Shown: positions 6,616 to 13,872 of the stretch, in pieces
How positions within the stretch are numbered: position 1 is the stretch's first letter
Layout of the letters: each line of letters opens with the position of its first letter
DNA from: Candidatus Omnitrophota bacterium
Lineage (GTDB): Bacteria > Omnitrophota > 4484-213
NCBI GenBank assembly: GCA_003645805.1
Contig: QNCL01000013.1
Coordinates: forward strand, 1 to 16,763
Direction of reading: 5' to 3'
DNA length: 16,763 nucleotides
Program-made: the position numbers and the translations under genes
Notes under the pieces: generated by a model
Database searches by the model: none
Seen by the model: the letters and a program-made list of their open reading frames with translations, nothing else
What the model was told of the DNA's origin: nothing

Positions 6616-7371
6616 GTGTGGGCAGAATCAGATATGCAAAAAGAGAAATGGAGAAGGAGATTAAGTTCTCTCCTTAAAACTCTGCGGGAAGTTGTCTATC
6701 CTCCAATATGTGTGCTTTGCAGAAGAAGGGTAAAAGAGGAGGATAACTTCCTATGCCCTGAATGCTATCAAAAGATAGAGAGAAACAAACCTCCCTTTTG
6801 TATCAAATGCGGTTGTTCATTAGCCAATAAGAGAACATCCACTTACATCTGCGCTCCTTGCCAAAAAAGGGTATTTTATTTTGAGCGTGCCTGGGCGGTA
6901 AGCAGATATGAAGAAACAATCAGAAATCTCCTCCACCTGTTTAAATACCGAAGGCAAGAGTATCTGGCAAAACCTCTGGGTAAACTAATGGCTGAGTTTG
7001 TGAAGAATAATCTGAACTGGAAAGAGATAGATTATCTCGTCCCTGTGCCCTTACATCCTAAAAAACTCCGCTACCGAGAATTTAATCAAACTGAACTCTT
7101 GGCTAGGGAAATTAGCCACCTCCTGCATCTTCCTCTTATTGATCCTCTTATGCGGATCAAATCTACTCCTTCACAAACTACTCTTCCTGAAGAAAAACGA
7201 TTTTCAAACATCGCCAATGCCTTTGCCCTCAGGTCAAATCAGTTTCTTTCCCAGAAGTTTATTCTTATCATTGATGATGTGTTTACTACCGGAGCAACAG
7301 CCAACGAATGCGCGCAGGTTCTGAAAAAAGCAGGAGCAAAAAGGGTAGAGATCCTGACCCTGGCAAGATAG
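6616..7371 (+). CDS. comF: ComF family phosphoribosyltransferase-like protein with N-terminal zinc ribbon
   Basis: This protein of up to 251 residues has the double-zinc-finger N-terminus of ComF: C32-x2-C35, C47-x2-C50, C62-x2-C65 and C79-x2-C82. It is followed by LVPVPLHPKKLRYREFNQ (141-158), the ComF consensus, and a type I phosphoribosyltransferase PRPP loop IIDDVFTTGATA (218-229). In naturally competent bacteria ComF acts in the cytosol in DNA uptake and single-strand DNA handling. In many non-competent genomes the role is unknown. No other competence gene is visible. The longest frame begins with GTG at 6616. The ATG at 6634, giving 245 residues, is an equally good or better start because neither site has a clear ribosome binding site. 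It leads the operon and its stop is one base from lptF. Confidence 0.9.
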   Translation: MWAESDMQKEKWRRRLSSLLKTLREVVYPPICVLCRRRVKEEDNFLCPECYQKIERNKPPFCIKCGCSLANKRTSTYICAPCQKRVFYFERAWAVSRYEETIRNLLHLFKYRRQEYLAKPLGKLMAEFVKNNLNWKEIDYLVPVPLHPKKLRYREFNQTELLAREISHLLHLPLIDPLMRIKSTPSQTTLPEEKRFSNIANAFALRSNQFLSQKFILIIDDVFTTGATANECAQVLKKAGAKRVEILTLAR

Positions 7372-7372
7372 A

Positions 7373-8470
7373 ATGAGAATCTTGCATTCCTACATTCTGA
7401 AGGAAGCGAGAAATTCTTTTATCCTCTCTTTTATCGTCTTTACCTTCATTCTTATCACGGGTAATCTTATAAAATTAGCGGATCTGGTAATCAATAAAGG
7501 AGTAAATATCCTTCTGGTAGGTAAACTTTTTTTCTTTCTTCTCCCTTCTCTTTTAACCTACACAGTGCCTACTGCAGTGCTTGTTTCTGTGCTTCTAACC
7601 TTTGGCTATTTATCTGCCAACAACGAAATTACTGCCATCCGCTGTTCTGGGTTTGCCCTCTATCGCCTCCTGCCTCCTCTGATAATTGTGGGCATCATAA
7701 TCAGTCTTTTTCTGGTGATTTTAGAAAATCATCTTATCCCCTGGAGCCACTTTGCTGCCCGCAAGACAGTTATGGAAATAGGAATGCGAAAACCTACTTC
7801 TTGCCTGGAAGCAGGTCGTTTTATCAAAGAGTTTAAGGGATATATCATCTTCATCTATGAAATTAAGGAGAACAGACTAAAACATATTCGTGTTTATCAA
7901 CCGCAGGAGAAGAGAAAAACCCGTATAATCATTGCTCGAGAAGGAATCCTATCCACTTTTTTCCCTGAAGAGGGAAAGGTCATCTTGAAGTTATTCAAAG
8001 GCTCCAGTGAAGAACAAGACCCTGTTGACCCGGATAAATTCTACAGATGCAGTTTTAAGGAATATCCTCTAATCCTTACCCTTCCTCCGGAACTAAAAAA
8101 CAGGAAAATAGAAAAGAAGATAAAGGATATGAATATAAAAGAATTGAAAGAGGAAATAAAGCGCTTGCGTAAAAAAGGAATTCCGCCAATCCCTTTAATT
8201 GCAGAAATTCAACGAAAATTCTCTTTCTCTTTCTCCACCCTTGCCTTTATAATCATTGGCTTCCCTTTAGGAATTATTAGCAGACGGGAGGAAAAAAGTG
8301 TAGGTTTCGGGACAGGATTGATTGTCTTGCTCTTCTATTACCTGCTCACTGCGATGGCTAAAGGAATTGTCATCTCTAAGGATGCAAACCCTTACTTCTG
8401 GATGTGGTTACCAAATATAGTAGTGATTAGTGTAGGTTTATTCTTAACCTATCTCACTGCGAAAAAGTAA
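7373..8470 (+). CDS. lptF: LPS export ABC transporter permease LptF (YjgP/YjgQ family)
   Basis: This 365-residue YjgP/YjgQ-family permease has the normal length and topology. Three N-terminal membrane helices lie at about 13-33, 48-75 and 98-120, followed by a periplasmic beta-jellyroll-like domain (about 125-255) and three C-terminal helices (about 278-300, 308-328, 340-362). Family motifs include LTYTVPTAVLVSVLL (61-75) and NNEITAIRCSG (83-93), the coupling-helix region that meets the LptB ATPase. With LptG, LptB and LptC it extracts LPS from the inner membrane and passes it to the periplasmic bridge. LptB, LptC, LptA and LptD are not in the window. The ATG lies one base after the comF stop, so translation is probably coupled. 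LptF and LptG are paralogues. I call this one LptF because it is the first of the pair, which is an inference. Confidence 0.9.
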   Translation: MRILHSYILKEARNSFILSFIVFTFILITGNLIKLADLVINKGVNILLVGKLFFFLLPSLLTYTVPTAVLVSVLLTFGYLSANNEITAIRCSGFALYRLLPPLIIVGIIISLFLVILENHLIPWSHFAARKTVMEIGMRKPTSCLEAGRFIKEFKGYIIFIYEIKENRLKHIRVYQPQEKRKTRIIIAREGILSTFFPEEGKVILKLFKGSSEEQDPVDPDKFYRCSFKEYPLILTLPPELKNRKIEKKIKDMNIKELKEEIKRLRKKGIPPIPLIAEIQRKFSFSFSTLAFIIIGFPLGIISRREEKSVGFGTGLIVLLFYYLLTAMAKGIVISKDANPYFWMWLPNIVVISVGLFLTYLTAKK

Positions 8471-8473
8471 AAA

Positions 8474-9523
8474 ATGCTTATTCTTCACCGCTATATCTTA
8501 AAGCGCTTTTTCCCTCCCCTGTTCTATTGCCTCCTGCTTTTCACTTCCCTTTATATCATTGTAGACCTGTTTGACAACATAGACGAGATTATCAAGCAAA
8601 GGTGGACTTTGGCTTTCCTGCTCATCCACTACCTCAACCATCTTCCTCTCATCCTTACGCGTATCACCCCTCTTTCTGCTCTCCTTGCCAGTCTTTATTG
8701 TATAGGAGGATTAGAAAGAACTAACGAGATAACCCCTATAAAGAGTGCGGGAATAAGTTTTATCAAAATCATTACTCCTTTGATTATCGCTGGAGTAATC
8801 CTCAGTCTACTTGTGTTTATTATCAACGAGAAATTAGTACCCTCCACAGTTAACCCTCTTCCCGAAAAAAAAGAGGTGTTGAATGACCTTACTCTTTATG
8901 GAAGCAAAAACCGGATATTTTACATAAGAGAATATAATATAAAGAAGAACTTGGCTAAGGATATAATAATCTTTGTTCAGGACAAAGACAAAAATATCCG
9001 CCAGAAGATTATTGCTCAGGAAGCAAGATGGGAAAATGGCAAATGGGTATTTTTCAACCTCCTCATCTCCAACCTAAATCCAGAGGGAGAAAGGATAGGT
9101 GAGCCCCAGAAATATCAGCAAAGGATAATCAACATAGAAGAAAAACCCCTTGATTTTCTGGAATCAGCAAGAAGAGTGGAGTTTATAAGCAGTAGAGAAC
9201 TGAGAAAGATGATAAAAAGGCTTGTCTCTGCTAACTACAAACCTTACCGTGAACTTACAGATTGGCATTATAAACTCTCTTTTCCCTGGATAAACTTGGT
9301 TACTATTCTCTTAGGAATATCCTTTGGAATAGCCACTAAAGGGCGAGGAGGGATATTTGTAAAGATAGGAGTTTGTCTGTTTTTAGGATTGACATACTAT
9401 GGATTACTCTCTATTACGCTGGCTTTGGGCAAAGCAGGCATCTTGTTTCCTTTTCTCTCTGCTTGGCTTCCTCACCTTATCTTCCTTTTTATCTCCTTCT
9501 CTATCATAAGAGTAAATCTCTGA
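8474..9523 (+). CDS. lptG: LPS export ABC transporter permease LptG (YjgP/YjgQ family)
   Basis: This 349-residue paralogue of the preceding protein keeps the same plan: the start MLILHRYILK mirrors MRILHSYILK of its neighbour, and TNEITPIKSAG mirrors NNEITAIRCSG at the coupling-helix region. N-terminal helices lie at about 13-33, 48-75 and 98-122, the periplasmic beta domain at about 125-245, and three helices follow from about 265 to the end. It would pair with LptF as the membrane half of the LptB2FG complex. Its start is three bases after the lptF stop with no strong ribosome binding site, so coupled translation is likely. It ends a single base before the stop of the opposing ndk gene. No terminator is visible at this convergence, so transcripts probably run into each other. 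Confidence 0.9.
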   Translation: MLILHRYILKRFFPPLFYCLLLFTSLYIIVDLFDNIDEIIKQRWTLAFLLIHYLNHLPLILTRITPLSALLASLYCIGGLERTNEITPIKSAGISFIKIITPLIIAGVILSLLVFIINEKLVPSTVNPLPEKKEVLNDLTLYGSKNRIFYIREYNIKKNLAKDIIIFVQDKDKNIRQKIIAQEARWENGKWVFFNLLISNLNPEGERIGEPQKYQQRIINIEEKPLDFLESARRVEFISSRELRKMIKRLVSANYKPYRELTDWHYKLSFPWINLVTILLGISFGIATKGRGGIFVKIGVCLFLGLTYYGLLSITLALGKAGILFPFLSAWLPHLIFLFISFSIIRVNL

Positions 9524-9524
9524 A

Positions 9525-10022
9525 CTATGCCCACACCCTTTGTTCTATCTCTCTTTTTACCACCTTTGTAGGATAGATATCCACAATAATCTCCTCGGGG
9601 TTAAACCAAAGTTTTATCTCTCTCTCTGCCTCCTTCTCGTTGTTAGAACAATGGATTACATTCTCGTAGACTCCAGTAGTAGTTATCCTTCCATATGCTC
9701 CCCGAATGGACACTGCTTCTGCTTCCTCAGGGTTGGTTGCGCCAGCCAATTTGCGCACCTTCTCTATTGCATTCTCTCCGTAATAAACCATAGCCATTAC
9801 CTTTCTTTTATGAAACTCGCCACAGATGTATCTGATAAGGTCTTCAAAGAAAGGTTTATCTTTCAGATGACAGTAGTGTTTCTCTGCCAGTTCTCTGCTT
9901 ACTCTAACCACCTTGGCAGCAACAATATCCAGGCGCGTTTCTGAGAGACGGGTAAGGATATTACCCGTAAGAGATTTTTGCAACCCATCAGGTTTAATCA
10001 AAACTAAAGTCTGCTGTATCAC
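9525..10022 (-). CDS. ndk: Nucleoside diphosphate kinase, divergent and extended
   Basis: This enzyme transfers the gamma phosphate from ATP to nucleoside diphosphates through a phosphohistidine. The 165-residue protein keeps TLVLIKPDG (5-13), Y50, the ATNPEEA loop (95-101), SIRG (105-108) and NVIH with the probable catalytic H124. It is longer than the usual 140-150 residues. Two changes stand out. The stretch from R107 to H124 is about four residues longer than in classical Ndk, with the canonical RGDF replaced by RGAYG, and the HGSD after the histidine is HCSN. A C-terminal extension (about 140-165) ends in a charged helix. The start is GTG with only a weak purine stretch upstream. Activity is likely but unproven. 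It follows lgt by 55 bases and faces lptG tail to tail. Confidence 0.88.
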   Translation of the reverse strand: MIQQTLVLIKPDGLQKSLTGNILTRLSETRLDIVAAKVVRVSRELAEKHYCHLKDKPFFEDLIRYICGEFHKRKVMAMVYYGENAIEKVRKLAGATNPEEAEAVSIRGAYGRITTTGVYENVIHCSNNEKEAEREIKLWFNPEEIIVDIYPTKVVKREIEQRVWA

Positions 10023-10077
10023 TTCTCTCTCAGAAGGAAGGATATTAAAGAAAATACACCGCTTTGGTCTTTTCTTC

Positions 10078-10845
10078 TCAAGCCTTTTTATAAACCCAGA
10101 GCATCCCTCCTGCTCCTATTAGAAAGAAAGGAAGAGAAAGAATCTGGCCCATTGTCAAGCCTCCCCATAGAAACCCTAACTGAGGATCGGGCGCACGGAA
10201 GAACTCCACCAGAAACCTAAACAGAGAATAAAGAAAAAGAAAAGAGAAGAAAAGAAATCCTTCCTTCTGTCCTTTTTTCTCCAATCTTAGAAGAAAGAGA
10301 AAGATAATCAGATTTTTTAAGGATGCATAAAGCTGAGCGGGATGACGAAATCCCTCTACTCCCGGAAACTTCACTGCCCAAGGCACAGAGGTAAGACGGC
10401 CATATAACTCTCCATTAATAAAATTTCCTATTCTGCCCAGGCAGAGACACAGACTTAAGGGGATAACAAATAAGTCGGCAAAAAGAAAAAAGTTGATTTT
10501 ATGACGCAAGCAATAGAGCAAACCAGCCAGAGTTCCTCCTACAAGCCCTCCATGAATAGAAAGACCTCCATGCCAGAGGGCAAGCATCTCATAAGGATGG
10601 ATAAGATAGAATCTAAGGTTATATATCAGGATGTAAAAGAGCCGTGCTCCTATAATTCCTCCTAAAAGCACATAGAAACAAAGATTAAATAGTTCATCCT
10701 TTTTTATCTCTATCTTCTTTCTTTTTACCAGGGAACTAATAATCTTCAGAGCCAGTAAAAAAGAGAAAGCCCAAATCAACCCGTAATACCTTATCTCTAT
10801 CTTCCCCCAGCGAAAGAATACAGGATTTAAGTGAGAAATAAACAT
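10078..10845 (-). CDS. lgt: Prolipoprotein diacylglyceryl transferase
   Basis: Lgt moves diacylglycerol from phosphatidylglycerol to the lipobox cysteine of prolipoproteins at the inner membrane. This 255-residue polytopic protein has the N-terminal NPVFFRWGKIEIRYYGL (7-23), typical of Lgt, the HGGLSIHGG motif (92-100) and the family signature GRIGNFINGELYG (137-149). RHPAQLYAS (167-175) and FFRAPDPQLGF (215-225) complete the set, so all recognised functional regions are present. About seven membrane segments fit the family. The N-terminal motif starts at residue 7, so the ATG at 10845 must be right or nearly right. It has no Shine-Dalgarno sequence and is preceded almost directly by the U-tract of a strong terminator. 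ndk follows downstream and may be co-transcribed. Confidence 0.95.
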   Translation of the reverse strand: MFISHLNPVFFRWGKIEIRYYGLIWAFSFLLALKIISSLVKRKKIEIKKDELFNLCFYVLLGGIIGARLFYILIYNLRFYLIHPYEMLALWHGGLSIHGGLVGGTLAGLLYCLRHKINFFLFADLFVIPLSLCLCLGRIGNFINGELYGRLTSVPWAVKFPGVEGFRHPAQLYASLKNLIIFLFLLRLEKKGQKEGFLFFSFLFLYSLFRFLVEFFRAPDPQLGFLWGGLTMGQILSLPFFLIGAGGMLWVYKKA

Positions 10846-10849
10846 TATT

Positions 10850-10890
10850 AAAAAAAGAAAAGCCGAGTTTTAATTTCTTACTCGGCTTTT
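10850..10890 (-). terminator. Rho-independent terminator of groEL-groES
   Basis: An 11-base perfect inverted repeat, AAAAGCCGAGT (10858-10868) with ACTCGGCTTTT (10880-10890), has an 11-base AT-rich loop. In the minus-strand transcript the stem is followed by one C and seven U residues (10850-10856), so termination is directed leftwards, after groES. On the plus strand only four T residues follow and no gene needs it. The U-tract ends four bases before the lgt ATG. Confidence 0.88.
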
Positions 10891-10914
10891 ACTCTTAACT
10901 ATCCTTCTCCCATA

Positions 10915-11202
10915 TCATTCAATTATTGCTAAAACATCGCTTTCTCGAATGATTAGATAATCCTCCAATTCTATCTTGATTTCATCACCTGAGTATTTAC
11001 TAAAGAGAATCCTATCCCCTTTCTTCACCTCAAGAGGAACAATAGTGCCATTATCTAACATCTTTCCCTTCCCTACTGCCACTACTTTGCCCTCCTGAGG
11101 CTTCTCTTTGGCAGTGTCAGGAATAACAATTCCTCCTTTTGTCTTGTTCTCTGGTTCCAATCTCTTAACCACAATATGATCACCCAACGGTCTTAAATTC
11201 AT
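10915..11202 (-). CDS. groES: Co-chaperonin GroES
   Basis: This 95-residue protein is the normal GroES length. It begins MNLRPLGDHIVVKR, with the mobile loop KTKGGIVIPDTAKEKPQ (20-36) that binds GroEL, followed by EGKVVAVGKG (37-46), KKGDRILFSKYSGDE (60-74) and a C-terminal beta strand ending in IIE. Seven copies cap the GroEL ring in the cytosol during ATP-driven folding. The start is preceded by GAGGAGGG, a strong ribosome binding site. It lies 82 bases downstream of groEL, so the order is groEL-groES, the reverse of the common arrangement. I see no separate promoter in the gap. The groEL promoter probably serves both genes and the terminator follows closely. Confidence 0.97.
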   Translation of the reverse strand: MNLRPLGDHIVVKRLEPENKTKGGIVIPDTAKEKPQEGKVVAVGKGKMLDNGTIVPLEVKKGDRILFSKYSGDEIKIELEDYLIIRESDVLAIIE

Positions 11203-11284
11203 CTTGCCCTCCTCAATCTCTTATTACCTCAGCCAAGTAAAATTCCTGACCAAAACTTAGACTACTCCCTCTTTACTCTCTTTA

Positions 11285-12910
11285 TTAATACATCCCGCCA
11301 CCTGGAGGTGGTGTGGGAGTAGCAGATTTTTCCTCCTTCTCAGGGATATCAGTAACCAAAGCCTCAGTAGTAACCAGCAGAGCAGCAATACTTGCTGCGT
11401 TCTCTAAAGCGGTGCGTGTAACCTTTGTGGGATCAATAATCCCTGACTCCAGCATATCTGTAAATTCTCCTTTTAATACATCATAACCTACATTGGTCTT
11501 TTCTGTCTTGAGTTTCTCTACGATTATAGAACTCTCCAGACCGGCATTATTCAAAATTTGCCTCATCGGCTCCTCTAAAGCACGCTTGATAATATCTCTT
11601 CCTACACGCTCATCCCCATGCAGTCTAAGAGTATCCAGGGCTTGTGAGGCTCTTAAGAGAGCAACACCTCCTCCGGGAACAATCCCTTCTTCTACCGCAG
11701 CACGGGTAGCATGCAAAGCATCTTCCACCCTTGCTTTTTTCTCCTTCATCTCTGTCTCGGTGCTTGCTCCCACATTAATTACTCCTACTCCTCCGGCGAG
11801 CTTTGCTAACCTCTCCTGAAGTTTCTCTTTATCATAGTCAGATGTAGATTCCTCTATTTGTTTCTTGATTTGAGCAATCCTTCCCGAGATAGCACTTGAT
11901 TTCCCTGCTCCTTCTACAATGGTAGTATTCTCCTTATCAATACTAACCCTCTTTGCTCTCCCTAAATCCTTCAGATCAATGTTCTCCAGTTTTATTCCCA
12001 AGTCCTCGGTAATCGCTCTTCCTCCGGTAAGGATAGCAATATCCTCCAACATTGCCTTCCGGCGATCTCCAAAACCAGGGGCTTTCACTGCGGCACAGTT
12101 CAGGGTGCCTCTTATCTTATTTACTACCAAAGTAGCCAGCGCTTCTCCTTCCACATCCTCGGCAATAATCAATAAAGGCTTTCCTGTACGGGCAATCTTC
12201 TCCAGTAAAGGAAGCATATCCTTGAGCACAGAAATCTTCTTCTCGTGGATGAGGATATAAGGCTCCTCCAAGGATACCTCCATCTTCTCCGCATCGGTAA
12301 CAAAATAAGGAGAAAGGTAGCCTTGGTCAAACTGCATCCCTTCTACCACATCCAGACTGGTCTCCATTGTCTTTGCTTCCTCTACAGTAATCACTCCATC
12401 CTTGCCTACCTTCTCCATTGCATCGGCAATTAGATTACCAATCTCAGAGTCATTATTAGCAGCCACAGTGGCTACTTGAGCAATCTCCTTTCTTTCCTTA
12501 ACCGGTTTGCTTATCCTCTTCAGTTCCTGAACTACTCTCTCTACAGCCTTCTCTATACCACTCTTAAGAAGCATTGGATTGGCTCCTGCTGTAACATTCT
12601 TCAACCCTTCGTTGAATATTGCTTGGCTTAAGAGAGTAGCAGTAGTGGTTCCATCTCCTGCTACATCACTGGTCTTAGAGGCTACCTCCTTGACCAGTTG
12701 AGCACCCATATTCTCATAAGGGTCCTTTAACTCTATTTCTTTCGCTACAGTTACCCCATCCTTGGTGATGGTGGGAGAACCAAACTTTTTATCCAAAGCC
12801 ACATTGCGCCCTTTTGGACCTAAGGTTACTACTACTGCTTTTGCTAACTGGTCTACACCTCTCTTTATTGCCTGTCGACAATCTTCAGCAAACGATAACT
12901 GTTTTGCCAT
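11285..12910 (-). CDS. groEL: 60-kDa chaperonin GroEL
   Basis: This 541-residue subunit of the ATP-driven folding chamber has standard length and motifs: TLGPKGRNVALD (29-40), SPTITKDGVTVAKEIEL (45-61), the ATP-site GDGTTTATLL (85-94), GFGDRR in the apical-domain region, and AAVEEGIVPGGGVALL of the equatorial domain near residue 405. The tail is PTPPPGGGMY, a short GGM-type end with a proline-rich stretch in place of the longer GGM repeats of many GroELs. AAAGGAGG precedes the ATG at a suitable distance. Upstream is a sigma70-like promoter. I searched the leader for the CIRCE operator (TTAGCACTC-N9-GAGTGCTAA) and did not find it. It is first in the groEL-groES operon. Confidence 0.98.
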   Translation of the reverse strand: MAKQLSFAEDCRQAIKRGVDQLAKAVVVTLGPKGRNVALDKKFGSPTITKDGVTVAKEIELKDPYENMGAQLVKEVASKTSDVAGDGTTTATLLSQAIFNEGLKNVTAGANPMLLKSGIEKAVERVVQELKRISKPVKERKEIAQVATVAANNDSEIGNLIADAMEKVGKDGVITVEEAKTMETSLDVVEGMQFDQGYLSPYFVTDAEKMEVSLEEPYILIHEKKISVLKDMLPLLEKIARTGKPLLIIAEDVEGEALATLVVNKIRGTLNCAAVKAPGFGDRRKAMLEDIAILTGGRAITEDLGIKLENIDLKDLGRAKRVSIDKENTTIVEGAGKSSAISGRIAQIKKQIEESTSDYDKEKLQERLAKLAGGVGVINVGASTETEMKEKKARVEDALHATRAAVEEGIVPGGGVALLRASQALDTLRLHGDERVGRDIIKRALEEPMRQILNNAGLESSIIVEKLKTEKTNVGYDVLKGEFTDMLESGIIDPTKVTRTALENAASIAALLVTTEALVTDIPEKEEKSATPTPPPGGGMY

Positions 12911-12989
12911 AGTTTCCCTCCTTTCTTCAACCTCTCTTTCCTAATCTCTAATTCCCTTAAATCTTCTTCCTCATCAAAAAGGCAGAGAT

Positions 12990-13018
12990 ACTTTACTCTA
13001 AAATCAGTTAAAAGTCAA
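12990..13018 (-). promoter_or_regulatory. Sigma70-like promoter of groEL-groES
   Basis: On the minus strand TTGACT (13013-13018, 5 of 6) and TAAAGT (12990-12995, 4 of 6) are 17 bases apart. Transcription should begin near 12983, giving a purine-rich leader of about 70 bases. There is no CIRCE hairpin and no clear sigma32-type motif, so heat control is either absent here or uses a signal I do not recognise. Confidence 0.55.
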
Positions 13019-13072
13019 ACACAAATTTCTCTAAAAAAATCCAATTTTGCAGCAATATATACAAATTTATGA

Positions 13073-13116
13073 ATTTTTTACCCATTTTTCTTTATTTTTT
13101 GCCCACTTTTACCCCA
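13073..13116 (-). repeat. Helically spaced TGGG-A-tract repeats upstream of the groEL promoter
   Basis: On the minus strand three related words occur: TGGGGTAAAAG (13106-13116), TGGGCAAAAAAT (13094-13105) and TGGGTAAAAAAT (13073-13084). The last two match at 11 of 12 bases. Their starts are 11 and 21 bases apart, close to one and two turns of the helix. They lie 55-100 bases upstream of the groEL -35 box. They could be a regulator-binding array, curved A-tract DNA, or the low-complexity tail of the coaX transcript. Confidence 0.45.
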
Positions 13117-13125
13117 GATTTTCTC

Positions 13126-13872
13126 CTATTTACCATATCTATAGTATAGAAACCATAAACCTTTAAGAATCAAATCTCTGTCCACCTTCTCTATCTGCGA
13201 ACAATAAGGGCTAATAAGAGAAATATCTCCTCCTGTGCCTATCACAACCGCCTTTCTCCGACATTTCTCCTTCATCCTCCTGATTATTCCCTCACATAAA
13301 CTCCCAAACCCATAGACTATTCCTGCCACCATACTCTCTTCGCTACTCTTACCCAGGCACTCACGGGGAAGCGGAACAGAAGAAATCTCGATCTGGGGGA
13401 GAAGTTCGGCTTTCTTGCAAAGAGCATTCCAGCAGAGGCTTACTCCTGGAACGATCACCCCTCCTAAATACTCCCTGTTCTCAGAAACAAGGTCAAAGGT
13501 TAGGGCTGTGCCAAAGTCCACTATAATCACAGGAAAGCCATACAAAATAGAGGCAGAGTAGGCACCTATCAACCTGTCCTGCCCCACCTGCTTCGGATTC
13601 TTATAGAGGTTAGGAATCTCCACTCGGATATCTCTTCCGCTGAGCACAGGCTTGATGGCGAATCTTTGAGTTAGGTCTTTCTCTATCCTTTTCTCTAAAG
13701 AGGGAACTACTGAACAGATAACTATTGCCTCTATCTCTTCCTCTATCTCTGACAATCTATCGCGATGATACTCAGCAGAGGGGAATATCCATCTTTTAAC
13801 TACTTTCCCTTCTTGCAATAATCCTATATCTATATTTGTATTCCCGATATCAATCGCTAATAGTCTTTTCAT
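13126..13872 (-). CDS. coaX: Type III pantothenate kinase
   Basis: CoaX phosphorylates pantothenate, the first step of coenzyme A synthesis, and is not inhibited by CoA. The 248-residue protein belongs to the ASKHA fold: DIGNTNIDIGLL (8-19) is the phosphate-1 loop, QVGQDRLIGA (95-104) holds the conserved GxDR, VDFGTALTFD (118-127) is the DxGTAxTxD motif, GGVIVPGVSL (137-146) follows, and VVIGTGGD near residue 210 is the adenosine motif. All recognised active-site residues are present. Its start overlaps the xerC/D stop by four bases (ATGA), so translation is coupled. It ends upstream of the groEL promoter with no clear terminator between, so some read-through into groEL is possible. Confidence 0.96.
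   Translation of the reverse strand: MKRLLAIDIGNTNIDIGLLQEGKVVKRWIFPSAEYHRDRLSEIEEEIEAIVICSVVPSLEKRIEKDLTQRFAIKPVLSGRDIRVEIPNLYKNPKQVGQDRLIGAYSASILYGFPVIIVDFGTALTFDLVSENREYLGGVIVPGVSLCWNALCKKAELLPQIEISSVPLPRECLGKSSEESMVAGIVYGFGSLCEGIIRRMKEKCRRKAVVIGTGGDISLISPYCSQIEKVDRDLILKGLWFLYYRYGK

Noticed and set aside
11203..11284. Separate promoter for groES
   Set aside because: TTGGTC and TAATAA occur but with a spacing of about 21 bases, too far apart for a normal sigma70 promoter.
12911..13125. CIRCE/HrcA operator upstream of groEL
   Set aside because: No TTAGCACTC or GAGTGCTAA or close variant with a nine-base gap is present on either strand in this gap.
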